The notes under the pieces were generated by a model. The model searched no databases. It saw only the letters and a list, made by a program, of their open reading frames with translations, and was not told the DNA's origin. From contig NZ_JACCFK010000002.1 in the NCBI RefSeq assembly GCF_013410405.1, positions 124,001 to 188,000 of the forward strand: a stretch of 64,000 bases of DNA, read 5' to 3'. Source of the DNA: Amycolatopsis endophytica. Lineage in GTDB: Bacteria > Actinomycetota > Actinomycetes > Mycobacteriales > Pseudonocardiaceae. Below, one piece after another: positions 46,840 through 56,754 of this stretch. The number at the start of each line of letters is the position of its first letter. The first letter of the stretch is position 1. Made by a program: the position numbers and the translations under genes.

Positions 46840-49800
46840 GCGTGGTTCCCCAGTAGTTCCCATTCGGTCAGCGCGGTGCGCCGCCCGGTCGCGGCGGTGA
46901 TCCGCAGCCGGTAGGCGCGGTAGGTGCCGGGTTCGGCGATCGTGAACGGCCGGGTCTGCCGCCGCCACCGGAACCGCTCGCCGCGCCGTTCGTCCAGCCG
47001 CACCCACGTCTGGCCGTCGAGGCCCTCCAGCACCCAGTCACTCGGATCTCCGCCACGAGCGGCCGAGGTCAGGGTGTACATCTCGGCGCGCGCGCTCACC
47101 GGGCACTCGATCACGGGGGTGCGGGAGCGGAAGACGACCTGCGTGGCAGTGGTGTTCGCGAACAACTCGGCGACGTCGGTGCCGTCGTCGCTGGTGCCGG
47201 ATGCGGTGACGTCGGTCAGCGGTGCCGCGTTCGGCGACGGTGGCGGGTCACCCCAGTCGGTGGGGGTGTCGCTGCCCTCGAACTCCAGGCGTGCGGCGCC
47301 GAACAGCTCCTCGTGCGACAGCCACGTCGAGCCGTGGGCCCTGCCGTCGATGGTCAGGCCGCGCACGTAGGGCTTGGCGCCGGGCGCGCTGATCACCACC
47401 GTCCGCCCGCCCTCCAGGTGCAGGGTGGCCTTCTCGAACAACGGCGCGGTCAGCACGTAACCCGGGTTGCCGACCGCCAGCGGGTAGAGACCGAGCGCGG
47501 CGAAGACGTACCACGCGGACATCTCACCGTTGTCCTCGTCACCGGGGTAGCCCTGGCCGATCTCGCTGCCGAGGTAGCAGCGGGTCAGCACCTCGCGCAC
47601 GACCGCCTGCGTCTTCGCGGCCGCCCCGGCGTGGCAGTACATCCACGGGATGTGGTGGCTGGGCTGGTTGGAGTGCCCGTACTGGCCGAGCCGCACGTCG
47701 CGGGCCTCGGTCATCTCGTGGATGACCCCGCCGTAGGACCCCGGGGCACGCCCGGTCTCCGGCGTCGCGAAGAAAGTGTCCAGTGTGGACTCCAGTGCCG
47801 CGCGGCCGCCGAGCAGCCGTGCCAGTCCCGCGCCGTCGTGCGGCACCGAGAACGCGGTGTTCCAGCCGTTGGTCTCGGTGTAGTCGAAACCCCACAGCGC
47901 CGGGTCGTACTGCCCGGGCTCCCACCGCCACCGGCCGTCACGGTGACGGCCCTGGAAGAAACCCGTACGCGCGTCGAAGTGGTTCGCGTAGTGCGCCGCG
48001 CGCTGACGGAAGTAACGCGCGTTGTCGTGGTGCCCCAGCGCCTGCGCGAGCCCGGCGAGACCGAAGTCGTTGACGCAGCCCTCCAGCGCCCAGGACAGCC
48101 CTTCGGGTGTGGTCAGCGGCGTGAACCCGAGGAAGATCGACTCGCGCAGCCCCTGCCGCCCCACGCTGCGGCCGGGCGGGGTGACGGTGGCGTTGCGCAG
48201 GGCGGCTTCGTAGGCGGCGTGCACGTCGAAACCGCGCACCCCGCGCAGCCAGGCGTCGGCGAAGGCGACGTCGGAGCTGGTGCCGGTCATCAGGTTGGCG
48301 TAGCCGGGGGAGGACCAGCGCGAGATCCAGCCACCCTCCCGGAACTGCTGCACGAACCCCTCGATCAGCTCACCGCAGCGTCGCGGCGCGAGCAGCGCCA
48401 GCGCGGGCCACACCGTGCGGTAGGTGTCCCAGAACCCGTGGTTGACCGACATCGGCCCGTCGAGCACCTTGGCGCCGGTCCGGGTGCGGGTGCTCGGCCA
48501 GAAGCGCCGCCGCACCGGGCTGGCGTGCCGCACCCCGCGTGGCGTGTGTTCGTGCGCCGAGTTCGGGTAGAGGAACAGCCGGTACAGGCTGGAATAGAAG
48601 GTGGTCAGCTGATCCGGCGTCGCGCGCTCGATCTCGACCCGTCCGAGCAGGTCCTGCCACTGGGCCCGCGCCTGGTCACGTACCTCCTCGAAGGTGGTGC
48701 CCGCCGGGATTTCCTGGTCGAGGTTGCGCCGTGCCTGGGCCAGGCTGATCAGCGAGGTGGCGATCCGGAGGTGGACCACGGGCGCGTCGAACGACAGGTA
48801 GCCGGTGTTGGGCCACTTCAGGCGGCGCCCGCGGGTGGCCGGCCGGTCGAAGGTGCCGTAGACGAACATCCGTCGCGCGCCCACGGACAGGCGGCTGCGC
48901 GCCCAGGTGTGCCCGGTGACGACGCCGCGGGCCGGGTCGAGCCGGAGGCCGCCGCGCCGGTTGACGTTGTCGAAGAGAACCCAGCCGCCCTCGCCGGGGA
49001 AGGCGAACCGGACCAGCGCGGCGTGGTCGGCAGGCGCGAGGTCGACGGTGATGCCGTTGTCGCAGCGCACGCCGTAGTGGTGCGGCCGGTCGGTCTCGTT
49101 GTCGTGCGAGAACGCCAGCGCCCTCGCCTTGCGCCCGGTCCGAACTGGGCCGATTCCGGGCAGGAAGTGGAAGGGGTGCCGGTCGCCCATCCACGGGCTC
49201 GGCTGGTGGCTCACCGCGAGAGCCTGCAGCTCCGGCCGGTTGTCCGCGTTGTTGCGCCGGTGGTACTCGTAGATCCAGTTGGTGACCGAGGCGTCGGTGA
49301 CCGGGGTCCAGAAGTTGAACCCGTGCGGCACGGCGGTGGCAGGGAAGGTGTTGCCGCGGGAGAACTCGTTGCTGGAGTGGGTGCCACGGGTGGTGCGAAT
49401 CCAGTCGACCGCGTCACGTGGCCCGTGCGGCGGCAGGTCGGCGATCCGGAGGTCGTCGAGCCAGCCGGCGACCGGCTCACCCGGCGACGGCTCGACGGAC
49501 AGCACGATCGACCGCGCCGTGCGCCCGGCGGCCTTCCCGAGTGAATGCCGGACCAGGTTCCACTGGTCGAGATACAACGTCTTCGACTCACCGGCGGAGA
49601 CGGCCGAGCCGCCGATCACGGTGCCGTCGTCGAGCTCGACCGCCAGCGCCACGAACGTGCTCCGCCAGCTCGGGCCGGCGTCGGACTCCGGGAACACCAC
49701 ATAGGACAGTGCGGTGTCCGGGCCGATCGGGAAGTCCACTTCGAACAGCACGTGACGTGCGGGTTCGCTCGCCGTGTAGCGGGCGGCACGCAGGCCGGTG

Positions 49801-49922
49801 AACCCGGCTCGGGCCTTGGCCGCCGGCGCACGGTCCGGGCCCGCGCCGACGGCGACGACCGCACCGGCGCGGGGCCGCGGATCACCGTCCTCGAACGAGG
49901 AGAAGAAGTGGGTCCGGGTCAC
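46836..49922 (-). CDS. GH92 family alpha-mannosidase, without signal peptide
   Basis: This 1028-residue GH92 enzyme has the family landmarks: RGNTFPATAVPHGFNFWTPV, a PSPWMGDRHPF segment, VNHGFWDTYRTVWPAL and the catalytic GDEDNGEMSAWYVFAALG. GH92 enzymes are calcium-dependent exo-alpha-mannosidases of inverting type. The C-terminus carries an F5/8C-like beta-sandwich (DWVLEGLDGQTWVRLDERRG). It begins directly with MTRTHFFSSFEDGD and has no signal peptide, unlike its neighbour. GTG 49922 follows TACGGT after 7 nt. Substrate linkage cannot be read. Confidence 0.92.
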
Positions 49923-49949
49923 GTCGCCTACCGTAACCGGCCGCCCGGC

Positions 49950-52900
49950 TCACTTCCCGCCGAGCAGCTCCACCTCGGACAAACCGGGCGCGCCTCCCGC
50001 GCTGTCGGTGATCCGCAGCCGGTAGTGGGCGTACGCGCCGGGGGTGGCGATCTTGAATGCGCGGGTCTGCTGCCGCCACGGGAACGTCTGCCCGGACCGG
50101 GTGTCCAGCGTCGTCCAGGTCTGCCCGTCGGCCGAGCCCTCCAGCACCCAGCCCCGCGGATCACCGGCCTCCTTGGCGGAGGTGAGCGTGTAGAAGGTGG
50201 CGGTCACCGGGCCGGGCACCGGGCAGTCGACCGTGGTCAGCGGGCGGGCCTGGGTGGCGGAGGTGTCGTCGAACAATGGCGACGCGCCGGGCGTGGTGAG
50301 GTCAGCGGAGGGCTCCGGCACCTCGTCGCCCCGCGTGAGCGAGGGCGGTACGTCGGCGGCACCGGTGCCCCAGCGCGACGGGTCCGGGCCCATCGCGAAG
50401 TCCAGCGTGCCGCCCTTGGCCAGCACATCGTGCGGCAGCGACGTCGACGTCCACGGCTTGCCGTTGACCCGCAGCCCCTGCACGTAGACGTTGCGGGCAT
50501 TGTTTCCCGGTGCGTTGATCACCAGGTCACGGCCGTTGCCCAGGTGCACGGTCGCCCTGGTGAACAGCGGCGACCCGACCGCGTACTCCGGGCTGCCCAT
50601 CCGCAGCGGGTAGAACCCGAGCGCGCCGAAGACGTACCACGCCGACATTTCGCCGTTGTCCTCGTCCCCGGCGTAGCCCTGGCCCAGCTCACTGCCCACG
50701 TACAGCCGCGACAGCGCCTCCCGCACCCCGGCCTGCGTCTTCCACGGCTGCCCGGCGTAGTCGTACATGTAGAGGATGTGGTGGCTGGGCTGGTTGGAGT
50801 GCCCGTACTGGCCCATCCGCACGTCACGGGCCTCGCGCATCTCGTGGATCTGCCCGCCGTAGGAACCCGGGAAACCGGCGGTCTCCGGGGTGGCGAAGAA
50901 CTGGTCCAGCTTGGCGCCCAGGGCCTCCCGCCCGCCGTAGAGGTTGGCCAGCCCCTGCCCGTCCTGCGGCACCGTGAAGGCCATGTTCCACCCGTTGGTC
51001 TCGGTGTAGTCATAGCCCCACACCCGCGGGTCGTAGCGGTCGGCCGGGACACGGAACGCGCCCGCCTCGTCGCGGCCCTGGAAGAACCCGGCGGCCGGGT
51101 CGAACAGGTGCACGTAGTTCTGCGCGCGGTTGCGGAAGTACTCGGCGTTCTCGGCGTATTCGCGGCGCCGCGGGTCGTCCGGCGCGGCTTCGTCGGCGAG
51201 CTTCCGGGCCAGGGTGGAGATGCCGAAGTCGTTGAGGTACCCCTCGATCGCCCAGGACATGCCCTCACCGGTCGAGGCCGGGGTGTAGCCGAGGAAGATC
51301 GACCGCTCCAGGCCCTTGCGGCCGACGCTCTCGTTGGGCGGCGCCACGGTGGCGTTCTTGATCGCCGCGTCGTAGGCGGCCTGGACGTCGAAGTTGCGGA
51401 CGCCCTTGAGATAGGCGTCGGCGAAGGCCACGTCGGAGCTGGTGCCGGTCATCAGATTCGCGTAGCCGGGGGAGGACCAGCGCGCCACCCAGCCGCCGTC
51501 GCGGTACTGCTGCACGAACCCGTCGATCATCTTGCCCGCCATGTCCGGTGACAACAGCGAGTAGGCAGGCCAGGTGGTGCGGTAGGTGTCCCAGAACCCG
51601 TTGTTGACGTAGATCTCGCCGTCGACGATCTTCGAACCGGTCTGAGCCGGGGTGTCCGGGCCGGTCCTGGCCGCGACCGGGCTGGCGTAGGCGTGCCGCG
51701 GGCTGCGGGTGGTGCCGACGTTCTCGAACCCGGAGTTGGGGTAGAGGAACAGCCGGTACAGGTTCGAGTAGAGCGTGGTCAGCTGGTCCCGGCTCGCGCC
51801 ATCCACCTCGATCACGCCCAGCGCGCGGTCCCAGGCGGCCCGCGCGGCATCCCGGACGGTGTCGAACGCGGTGCCCGCGGGGATTTCCTGGTCCAGGTTG
51901 CGTTTCGCCTGGTCGACGCTGATCAGCGAGGTCGCGATCCGCATCGTCACCGTCTTCGAGCGGGCCGGGTCGAACTTGAGGTAGCCGCGCACGTGGTCGC
52001 GGCCCTCGCCGGGCAGCAGGTCGCCCCCGGTGACCGGGCGGTCGAAGGTGGCGTGGACGAACATGCGGCCCGCGCCGGCGGAATTGCCGCTGCGCACGTC
52101 GGTGAAACCGGACAGCGTGCCGTTCTCCTGATCGAGCGTCAGGCCCCCGGCGTCGGTAATGTTGTCGAAGATCAGGTTCGCGTCGGACCCGGGGAAGGTG
52201 AACCGGAACAGCGCCGCGTGGTCGGTCGGGGTCAGTTCGGCGCGGACGCCGTTGTCGAAGTTCACGCCGTAGTAGTAGGGCTTCGCGGTCTCGTTCTCGT
52301 GCCGGAACGGCAGCGCCCGAGCCGCCCGGTTCCCATCCGGCACGCCGCCCGCGGCCGAGGGCATCACCTGGAAGGTCTGCCGGTCACCCATCCACGGGCT
52401 CGGCTCGTGGGACAGCGCCAGCGCCTGCATCGTCGGCACGTTCCGCGCGTTGTTGCCCTCCTGGTAGCGGTAGAGCCAGCTCATCGAGCCGGCGTCGGTG
52501 ACCGGGGTCCAGAAGTTGAAGCCGTGCGGCACCGCGGTGGCGGGGAAGTTGTTGCCACGCGAGAACGTGCTGTTGGCGTTGGTGCCGCGGGTGGTCAGTA
52601 CGTGATCGGACAGGTGCCCGGCGCGGGCCCGCGGGGCGGCCGGGCCGAGGGTGATGTCGTCGAACCAGCCGTTGAACCCGCCCGGCCCGTCCGGGTTGTC
52701 GTAGGCGACGAGGATCCGCGCGACGGTCTTGCCCCGGGCCACCTGGCCCAGGGCGCTGCGCACCAGGTTCCACTGGTTGGCGTAGAGCGACTTCGCCGCG
52801 CCCTGCCCGCGCGGGGTCACCGGGAAGCCGTACTGGTCGAGCGCGCCCAGGTCGGAGAGGTAGGTGCCGTCGGTGAAGGCCAGGTCCACCGCGACGTTGG

Positions 52901-53783
52901 TGCTGGGATATTTCAGATCCTCCCCGGTCAGCTCGGGGAAGACCTTGTAGGACAGCTCGGTGTCGGGCCGCACCGGGATGCGGACGTCGAACACCTTGTT
53001 CCACGAGTAGCCGTGCCGCGCGGTCTGGGTGCCGCCGTAGTGGAAGGCCCGCAGACCGGTGAACCCGGCGCGCGGCTTGCTGGTGTAGCCGCCGGGCGGG
53101 CCACTGTCCGGATAGGACCGCATGGTCGGCAGCGGCGGCGGGGCGGGCTGGTCGTCGGCCAGCAGCAACTCGGCCAGCTGCACGATGTCGGCACCGTGGT
53201 TGGCGGTGACGTCGAGCCGGTAGAAGCGGTGGGTGGCGGGGGAGCCGAGCCGGAACTCCCTGGCCTGGAGCCGGTCGTCGAACGCCTGCCCGGTCCGCGT
53301 GTCGAGTGTGGTCCAGGTGCTGCCGTCGTCGGAGCCCTGCAGGGTCCAGTCCCGCGGATCGCGTTCCGGGGCGTCGTCGGCCGAGGTCAGGCCGTAGCGG
53401 GTGATCGTGACCGGTTCGGCGAACTCGGCCTGCACCCAGCCGCTGGAAGCGAAGGCGAGCCATTTCGACTCCGGCCGCCCGTCGAGCACGTTCACCGCGA
53501 CCTCCCCGCCCGCGGTGTTCTCGGCACTGGCGGTGGCGCCGGTGGCCTTGCCGCGCACGTCACCGGGGATGGCCGAGCCGTTGGCGCCGTTGACCCCCGA
53601 CGCGCGCGGCCGCCCGTCCGGACCGGTCTCGACCGTGTCGGTCCAGTCCGGCTCGGGCTGACCGGCCTCGAACGACGAGGCGAACCCCGCCGGGGCCTGC
53701 GCGCCCGCCGTCGGCACGGTGATCATCCCCGTGATCAGCAGAGCAGCGGCCAGCGGAGCCCACGCGCGAATGGTTCGGACCAT
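49950..53783 (-). CDS. Secreted GH92 family alpha-mannosidase with discoidin-like domains
   Basis: This roughly 1277-residue exported paralogue begins with a signal peptide (VRTIRAWAPLAAALLITG, cleaved near AGAQAPAG). An N-terminal F5/8C-type domain (ESKWLAFASSGWVQAEF, WTLQGSDDGSTWTTLDTR) is followed by the GH92 core with RGNNFPATAVPHGFNFWTPV and GDEDNGEMSAWYVFGALG, then a second F5/8C-like domain at the C-terminus. ATG 53783 is chosen over a GTG ten codons upstream. Together with the cytoplasmic paralogue and the GH3 enzyme it suggests use of mannan or glycoprotein glycans. Confidence 0.93.
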   Translation of the reverse strand: MVRTIRAWAPLAAALLITGMITVPTAGAQAPAGFASSFEAGQPEPDWTDTVETGPDGRPRASGVNGANGSAIPGDVRGKATGATASAENTAGGEVAVNVLDGRPESKWLAFASSGWVQAEFAEPVTITRYGLTSADDAPERDPRDWTLQGSDDGSTWTTLDTRTGQAFDDRLQAREFRLGSPATHRFYRLDVTANHGADIVQLAELLLADDQPAPPPLPTMRSYPDSGPPGGYTSKPRAGFTGLRAFHYGGTQTARHGYSWNKVFDVRIPVRPDTELSYKVFPELTGEDLKYPSTNVAVDLAFTDGTYLSDLGALDQYGFPVTPRGQGAAKSLYANQWNLVRSALGQVARGKTVARILVAYDNPDGPGGFNGWFDDITLGPAAPRARAGHLSDHVLTTRGTNANSTFSRGNNFPATAVPHGFNFWTPVTDAGSMSWLYRYQEGNNARNVPTMQALALSHEPSPWMGDRQTFQVMPSAAGGVPDGNRAARALPFRHENETAKPYYYGVNFDNGVRAELTPTDHAALFRFTFPGSDANLIFDNITDAGGLTLDQENGTLSGFTDVRSGNSAGAGRMFVHATFDRPVTGGDLLPGEGRDHVRGYLKFDPARSKTVTMRIATSLISVDQAKRNLDQEIPAGTAFDTVRDAARAAWDRALGVIEVDGASRDQLTTLYSNLYRLFLYPNSGFENVGTTRSPRHAYASPVAARTGPDTPAQTGSKIVDGEIYVNNGFWDTYRTTWPAYSLLSPDMAGKMIDGFVQQYRDGGWVARWSSPGYANLMTGTSSDVAFADAYLKGVRNFDVQAAYDAAIKNATVAPPNESVGRKGLERSIFLGYTPASTGEGMSWAIEGYLNDFGISTLARKLADEAAPDDPRRREYAENAEYFRNRAQNYVHLFDPAAGFFQGRDEAGAFRVPADRYDPRVWGYDYTETNGWNMAFTVPQDGQGLANLYGGREALGAKLDQFFATPETAGFPGSYGGQIHEMREARDVRMGQYGHSNQPSHHILYMYDYAGQPWKTQAGVREALSRLYVGSELGQGYAGDEDNGEMSAWYVFGALGFYPLRMGSPEYAVGSPLFTRATVHLGNGRDLVINAPGNNARNVYVQGLRVNGKPWTSTSLPHDVLAKGGTLDFAMGPDPSRWGTGAADVPPSLTRGDEVPEPSADLTTPGASPLFDDTSATQARPLTTVDCPVPGPVTATFYTLTSAKEAGDPRGWVLEGSADGQTWTTLDTRSGQTFPWRQQTRAFKIATPGAYAHYRLRITDSAGGAPGLSEVELLGGK

Positions 53784-53913
53784 GACTCGCAGCGAAGCCC
53801 GCGGCTCCACCACCCGTCAAGGAGCCACGCCAAGCCTGACGCCAACCGGACAAGGAAGGGTGAACCTCCGTGCGCGATCAGCCGCCGGGGTTTAAGCGGC
53901 CACGGGGCCGGAG

Positions 53914-54468
53914 TCACTCCAGGTGGGTCAGGGCCGCGGCGGCGACCGACGCGCCTGCGGGACACGCCCCCTCCTGGGCGGCGCCCGGCTCCGGGATCGC
54001 GGTGGCACCGACCAGCTGGCCGACATCGTCCACCGCGACGAACGTGAAGCAGATGCGCTGGAACTCGGCCTGCACGGCGCTGTGCTGCCCGACCGGCACC
54101 TGCGACGTGCGCCCACCGCGGGTCATCGTCTGCGCGTAGGACAGCGGGACCGCCAGCCGCAGGCTCACGTTCTGGTCCCCGACCAGCCACCGGCACGAGG
54201 GCCCGTCCTCACCCGCCTCCTCCCGGCCCGGACCGGTGATACCGAGCGCGGCCAGGTCACGGTCGTCGAGCGCGCGACACGGTTGCTGCGCCAGTTCGGC
54301 CATGGGGTACTTGCTCAGCTGCGGCGAGGCCGAGGTCACCGGCGGCGGCTGCGGTGTCGTCGGTGTCGTCGGTGTTGGCGGTGTCGCCGGATCGTTCGAG
54401 CATCCGGCGAGCAGGACCGCAGCGCCGACGAGAGCGAGCGAGCACCGGTGGACATCGAGCCTCGGCAT
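53914..54468 (-). CDS. DUF3558-type lipoprotein
   Basis: This 184-residue lipoprotein has the lipobox VLLAGC near residue 23, a Thr/Pro-rich linker (PATPPTPTTPTTPQPPP) and a globular domain with conserved cysteines (QQPCRALDDRDL, GPSCRWLV, RICFTFVAV, GACPAGASVA), which fits the DUF3558 family abundant in Pseudonocardiales. Function is unknown. The ATG is 6 nt after a TACCGT -10-like box, suggesting a leaderless message. Confidence 0.85.
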   Translation of the reverse strand: MPRLDVHRCSLALVGAAVLLAGCSNDPATPPTPTTPTTPQPPPVTSASPQLSKYPMAELAQQPCRALDDRDLAALGITGPGREEAGEDGPSCRWLVGDQNVSLRLAVPLSYAQTMTRGGRTSQVPVGQHSAVQAEFQRICFTFVAVDDVGQLVGATAIPEPGAAQEGACPAGASVAAAALTHLE

Positions 54469-54533
54469 GCGGTCACGGTAGAGGCCCGGCGGCCGGATCC
54501 GCGTCGCGACGGCAGGTTGCGGCCACCGACGGC

Positions 54534-55823
54534 TCAGCAGTGCGTCAGGAAGTGCTCCAGCACCCGCTTGCCGAACCGCAGCCCCTCCAGCGGCACCCGC
54601 TCGTCCACGCCGTGCGCCATCGCCCGGTACGGGAAGCCCTCGGGCAGCCACAGCGGAGCGAAGCCGTAGCAGGCGATGCCCAGCGGACTGAACGCCTTGG
54701 CGTCGGTGCCACCGCCCATGCAGTAGGGCACCACCACCGCGTCCGGGTCCTGCGAGCGCAGCGCGGCGGCCATCGCCTCGAACCACGGCGAGTCCACGGG
54801 CGCCTGCACGGCGGGCTGGTGCGCCACGAACTCGCGGGTGACGTCCGGGCCGAGCAGGTCGTCCATCGTGGCCAGCAGCCCGTCCTCGGTGCCCGGCAGC
54901 GTGCGCGTGTCCACCTGGGCCTGCGCCAGGCTCGGGATCACGTTCACCTTGTACCCGGCGTCCAGCATCGTCGGCGTGGTGCTGTTGCGGATGGTCGGTT
55001 CCACGATCGAGGCCGCGGGCCCCAGCCGGGCCATCGTGCCCTCCACATCGGACAGATCGACCTCGACGCCGAGCGCCTCGCCGGTGCGCACCAGGAACGC
55101 CTCCACCGTCGGCGTCAGCGCCACCGGCCACTCGTGCGACGCGATCCGCTGCAGCGCCCCGATCAGCCGCACCACGGCGTTCTCGCGGTTGGGGCGCGAG
55201 CCGTGCCCGGCGCGGCCCCGCGCCGTGAGTCGCATGTGGGCGGTGCCGCGCTCGGCGGTCCCCACCGGGTAGAGGCGCTTGACCGAGCCGTCCGCCGCGG
55301 GAACGTGGTAGGTGTAGCCGCCGGACTCGCTGATCGCCGCCACGCAGCCGTCGAACAGCTCCCGGTGCTCCGAGACCAGCCAGTGCGCCCCGTACTCGCC
55401 GCGGTCCTCCTCGTCGGCCACGAACGCCAGCACCAGATCGCGGCGCGGCCGCAACCCGTCGGCCAGCGCGCACAGCACCATCGCGACGAAGTCCTTCATG
55501 TCCACCGCGCCCCGGCCCCACAGGAACCCGTCGCGGGCCTCGCCCGCGAACGGCGGCACCGTCCAGTCCGCGGCGTCGGCCGGCACCACGTCCAGGTGCC
55601 CCTGCACCAGCAACGCGGGCAGCGACGGGTCGGTACCCGGCACGTGTGCGACCACGTTGGTGCGCCGCGGCGCGGACTCCAGGATCAGCGGCTCGATCCC
55701 CGCCCCGGCGAGCACCCCCGCGACGAACTCCGCCGCGTCCCGCTCACCCTCGGCGTCGCCGTGGCCGCGATTGGTGGTGTCGAACCGCAGCAGCTGCGCG
55801 CACAGACTTTCGACGTTAGCCAT
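54534..55823 (-). CDS. M20 family metallopeptidase
   Basis: This 429-residue cytoplasmic zinc peptidase has motifs QGHLDVVP, GRGAVDMKDF, VADEEDRGEYGAHW and a final AHGVDERVP. It is a diverged relative of the M20 gene at 34.2 kb. The ATG lies 8 bp inside the end of the upstream M55 D-aminopeptidase gene, so the two are co-translated. The pair faces the peptide ABC transporter, which suggests cleavage of imported dipeptides. Confidence 0.92.
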   Translation of the reverse strand: MANVESLCAQLLRFDTTNRGHGDAEGERDAAEFVAGVLAGAGIEPLILESAPRRTNVVAHVPGTDPSLPALLVQGHLDVVPADAADWTVPPFAGEARDGFLWGRGAVDMKDFVAMVLCALADGLRPRRDLVLAFVADEEDRGEYGAHWLVSEHRELFDGCVAAISESGGYTYHVPAADGSVKRLYPVGTAERGTAHMRLTARGRAGHGSRPNRENAVVRLIGALQRIASHEWPVALTPTVEAFLVRTGEALGVEVDLSDVEGTMARLGPAASIVEPTIRNSTTPTMLDAGYKVNVIPSLAQAQVDTRTLPGTEDGLLATMDDLLGPDVTREFVAHQPAVQAPVDSPWFEAMAAALRSQDPDAVVVPYCMGGGTDAKAFSPLGIACYGFAPLWLPEGFPYRAMAHGVDERVPLEGLRFGKRVLEHFLTHC

Positions 55824-56643
55824 ACTTCCCCTGCACCGCGCCCGCGGCGATCGCCGTGACCACCTTGAACGCCTTCATCGCCTCGGTCATCGTGGCCGCG
55901 TCGAAGCCGACCCGGCGCACGCCGGCCTGCCCGACCGTCGGCACCACCGCGGCGGCCTGCGCCAGGTGGCTCGCGTCGAACTCGACCTCGATGCGGTGCG
56001 CGGCGGCCGTGCCCGGTGTCCGCACCGCACGGTCCATGCTCGCCCGTGCCGCCGTGCGCAGCATCTCGGCGGTCCTGGACGGGGGAAGGCAGATCGCGGC
56101 GTAGCGGCTCACGCACTCCTTCACCGCGACCAGTTCGGCGCCGGGCGCGTAGTCCGCCGCGTCCTCGCACGCCTTGTCGTCACCGGACACCAGCAGCACC
56201 GGCACCCCGTACTCGGCGGCCAGCGCGGCGTTGAGCCTGCCCTCGCTGGCAGGCACCCCGTCCAGCCACACCCCGGTGATCTGGTTCTCCAGGTAGGTGT
56301 GCGACAGGACCCCGTCGGCACCGGCACCGGCGTGGTAGCCGAGGAACACCACACCGTCCACACCCGAATCGATGCCCTGCATCATCGACAGCGGCTTGTG
56401 CCGCCCGGTCAGCATGCGGGCGCGCTCGTCGAGGTCTTCCAGCAGCAGGTTGCGCTGCGACGAGTGCGCCTCGTTGACCAGCACGTCCGTGGCGCCGCCC
56501 TCGTGCAGCCCGCGGATGACCGCGTTCACGTCGCCGGTGAACAGGCGGCGGAAGCGCTGCCACTGCTCGGTGCCCGGGACGACGTCGTCGGTCCAGGTGA
56601 CACCGGTGGCGCCCTCCATGTCCGCCGAAACCATGATCCGCAT
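55816..56643 (-). CDS. M55 family D-aminopeptidase (DppA-like)
   Basis: This 275-residue protein has the M55 signature at the N-terminus, RIMVSADMEGATGVTW, with zinc-binding Asp and Glu, plus NEAHSSQRNLL and GYHAGAGADGVLSHTY. B. subtilis DppA is a decameric D-aminopeptidase that releases D-Ala from peptides and is encoded with the dpp transporter. Here it is divergent from a dpp-type operon. The ATG follows TAAGGT after 7 nt, so the transcript is likely leaderless. It is coupled to the downstream M20 peptidase. Confidence 0.93.
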   Translation of the reverse strand: MRIMVSADMEGATGVTWTDDVVPGTEQWQRFRRLFTGDVNAVIRGLHEGGATDVLVNEAHSSQRNLLLEDLDERARMLTGRHKPLSMMQGIDSGVDGVVFLGYHAGAGADGVLSHTYLENQITGVWLDGVPASEGRLNAALAAEYGVPVLLVSGDDKACEDAADYAPGAELVAVKECVSRYAAICLPPSRTAEMLRTAARASMDRAVRTPGTAAAHRIEVEFDASHLAQAAAVVPTVGQAGVRRVGFDAATMTEAMKAFKVVTAIAAGAVQGKYG

Positions 56644-56688
56644 GGTCCAGACCTTACGTCACGGGTCGGCAACACCCCCGGTGAGTCG

Positions 56689-56718
56689 TTGACTCCGTGT
56701 GCTTGGAAGTGGTTACTT
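56689..56718 (+). promoter_or_regulatory. Sigma-70-type promoter of the peptide transporter operon
   Basis: TTGACT (56689-56694) and TTACTT (56713-56718) are separated by 18 bp. The start site would fall near 56725, giving a leader of about 30 nt that contains the AGAGG ribosome binding site. Confidence 0.55.
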
Positions 56719-56754
56719 TCCGGGATCCGAGAACCAGCCAGAGAGGTGGGACCT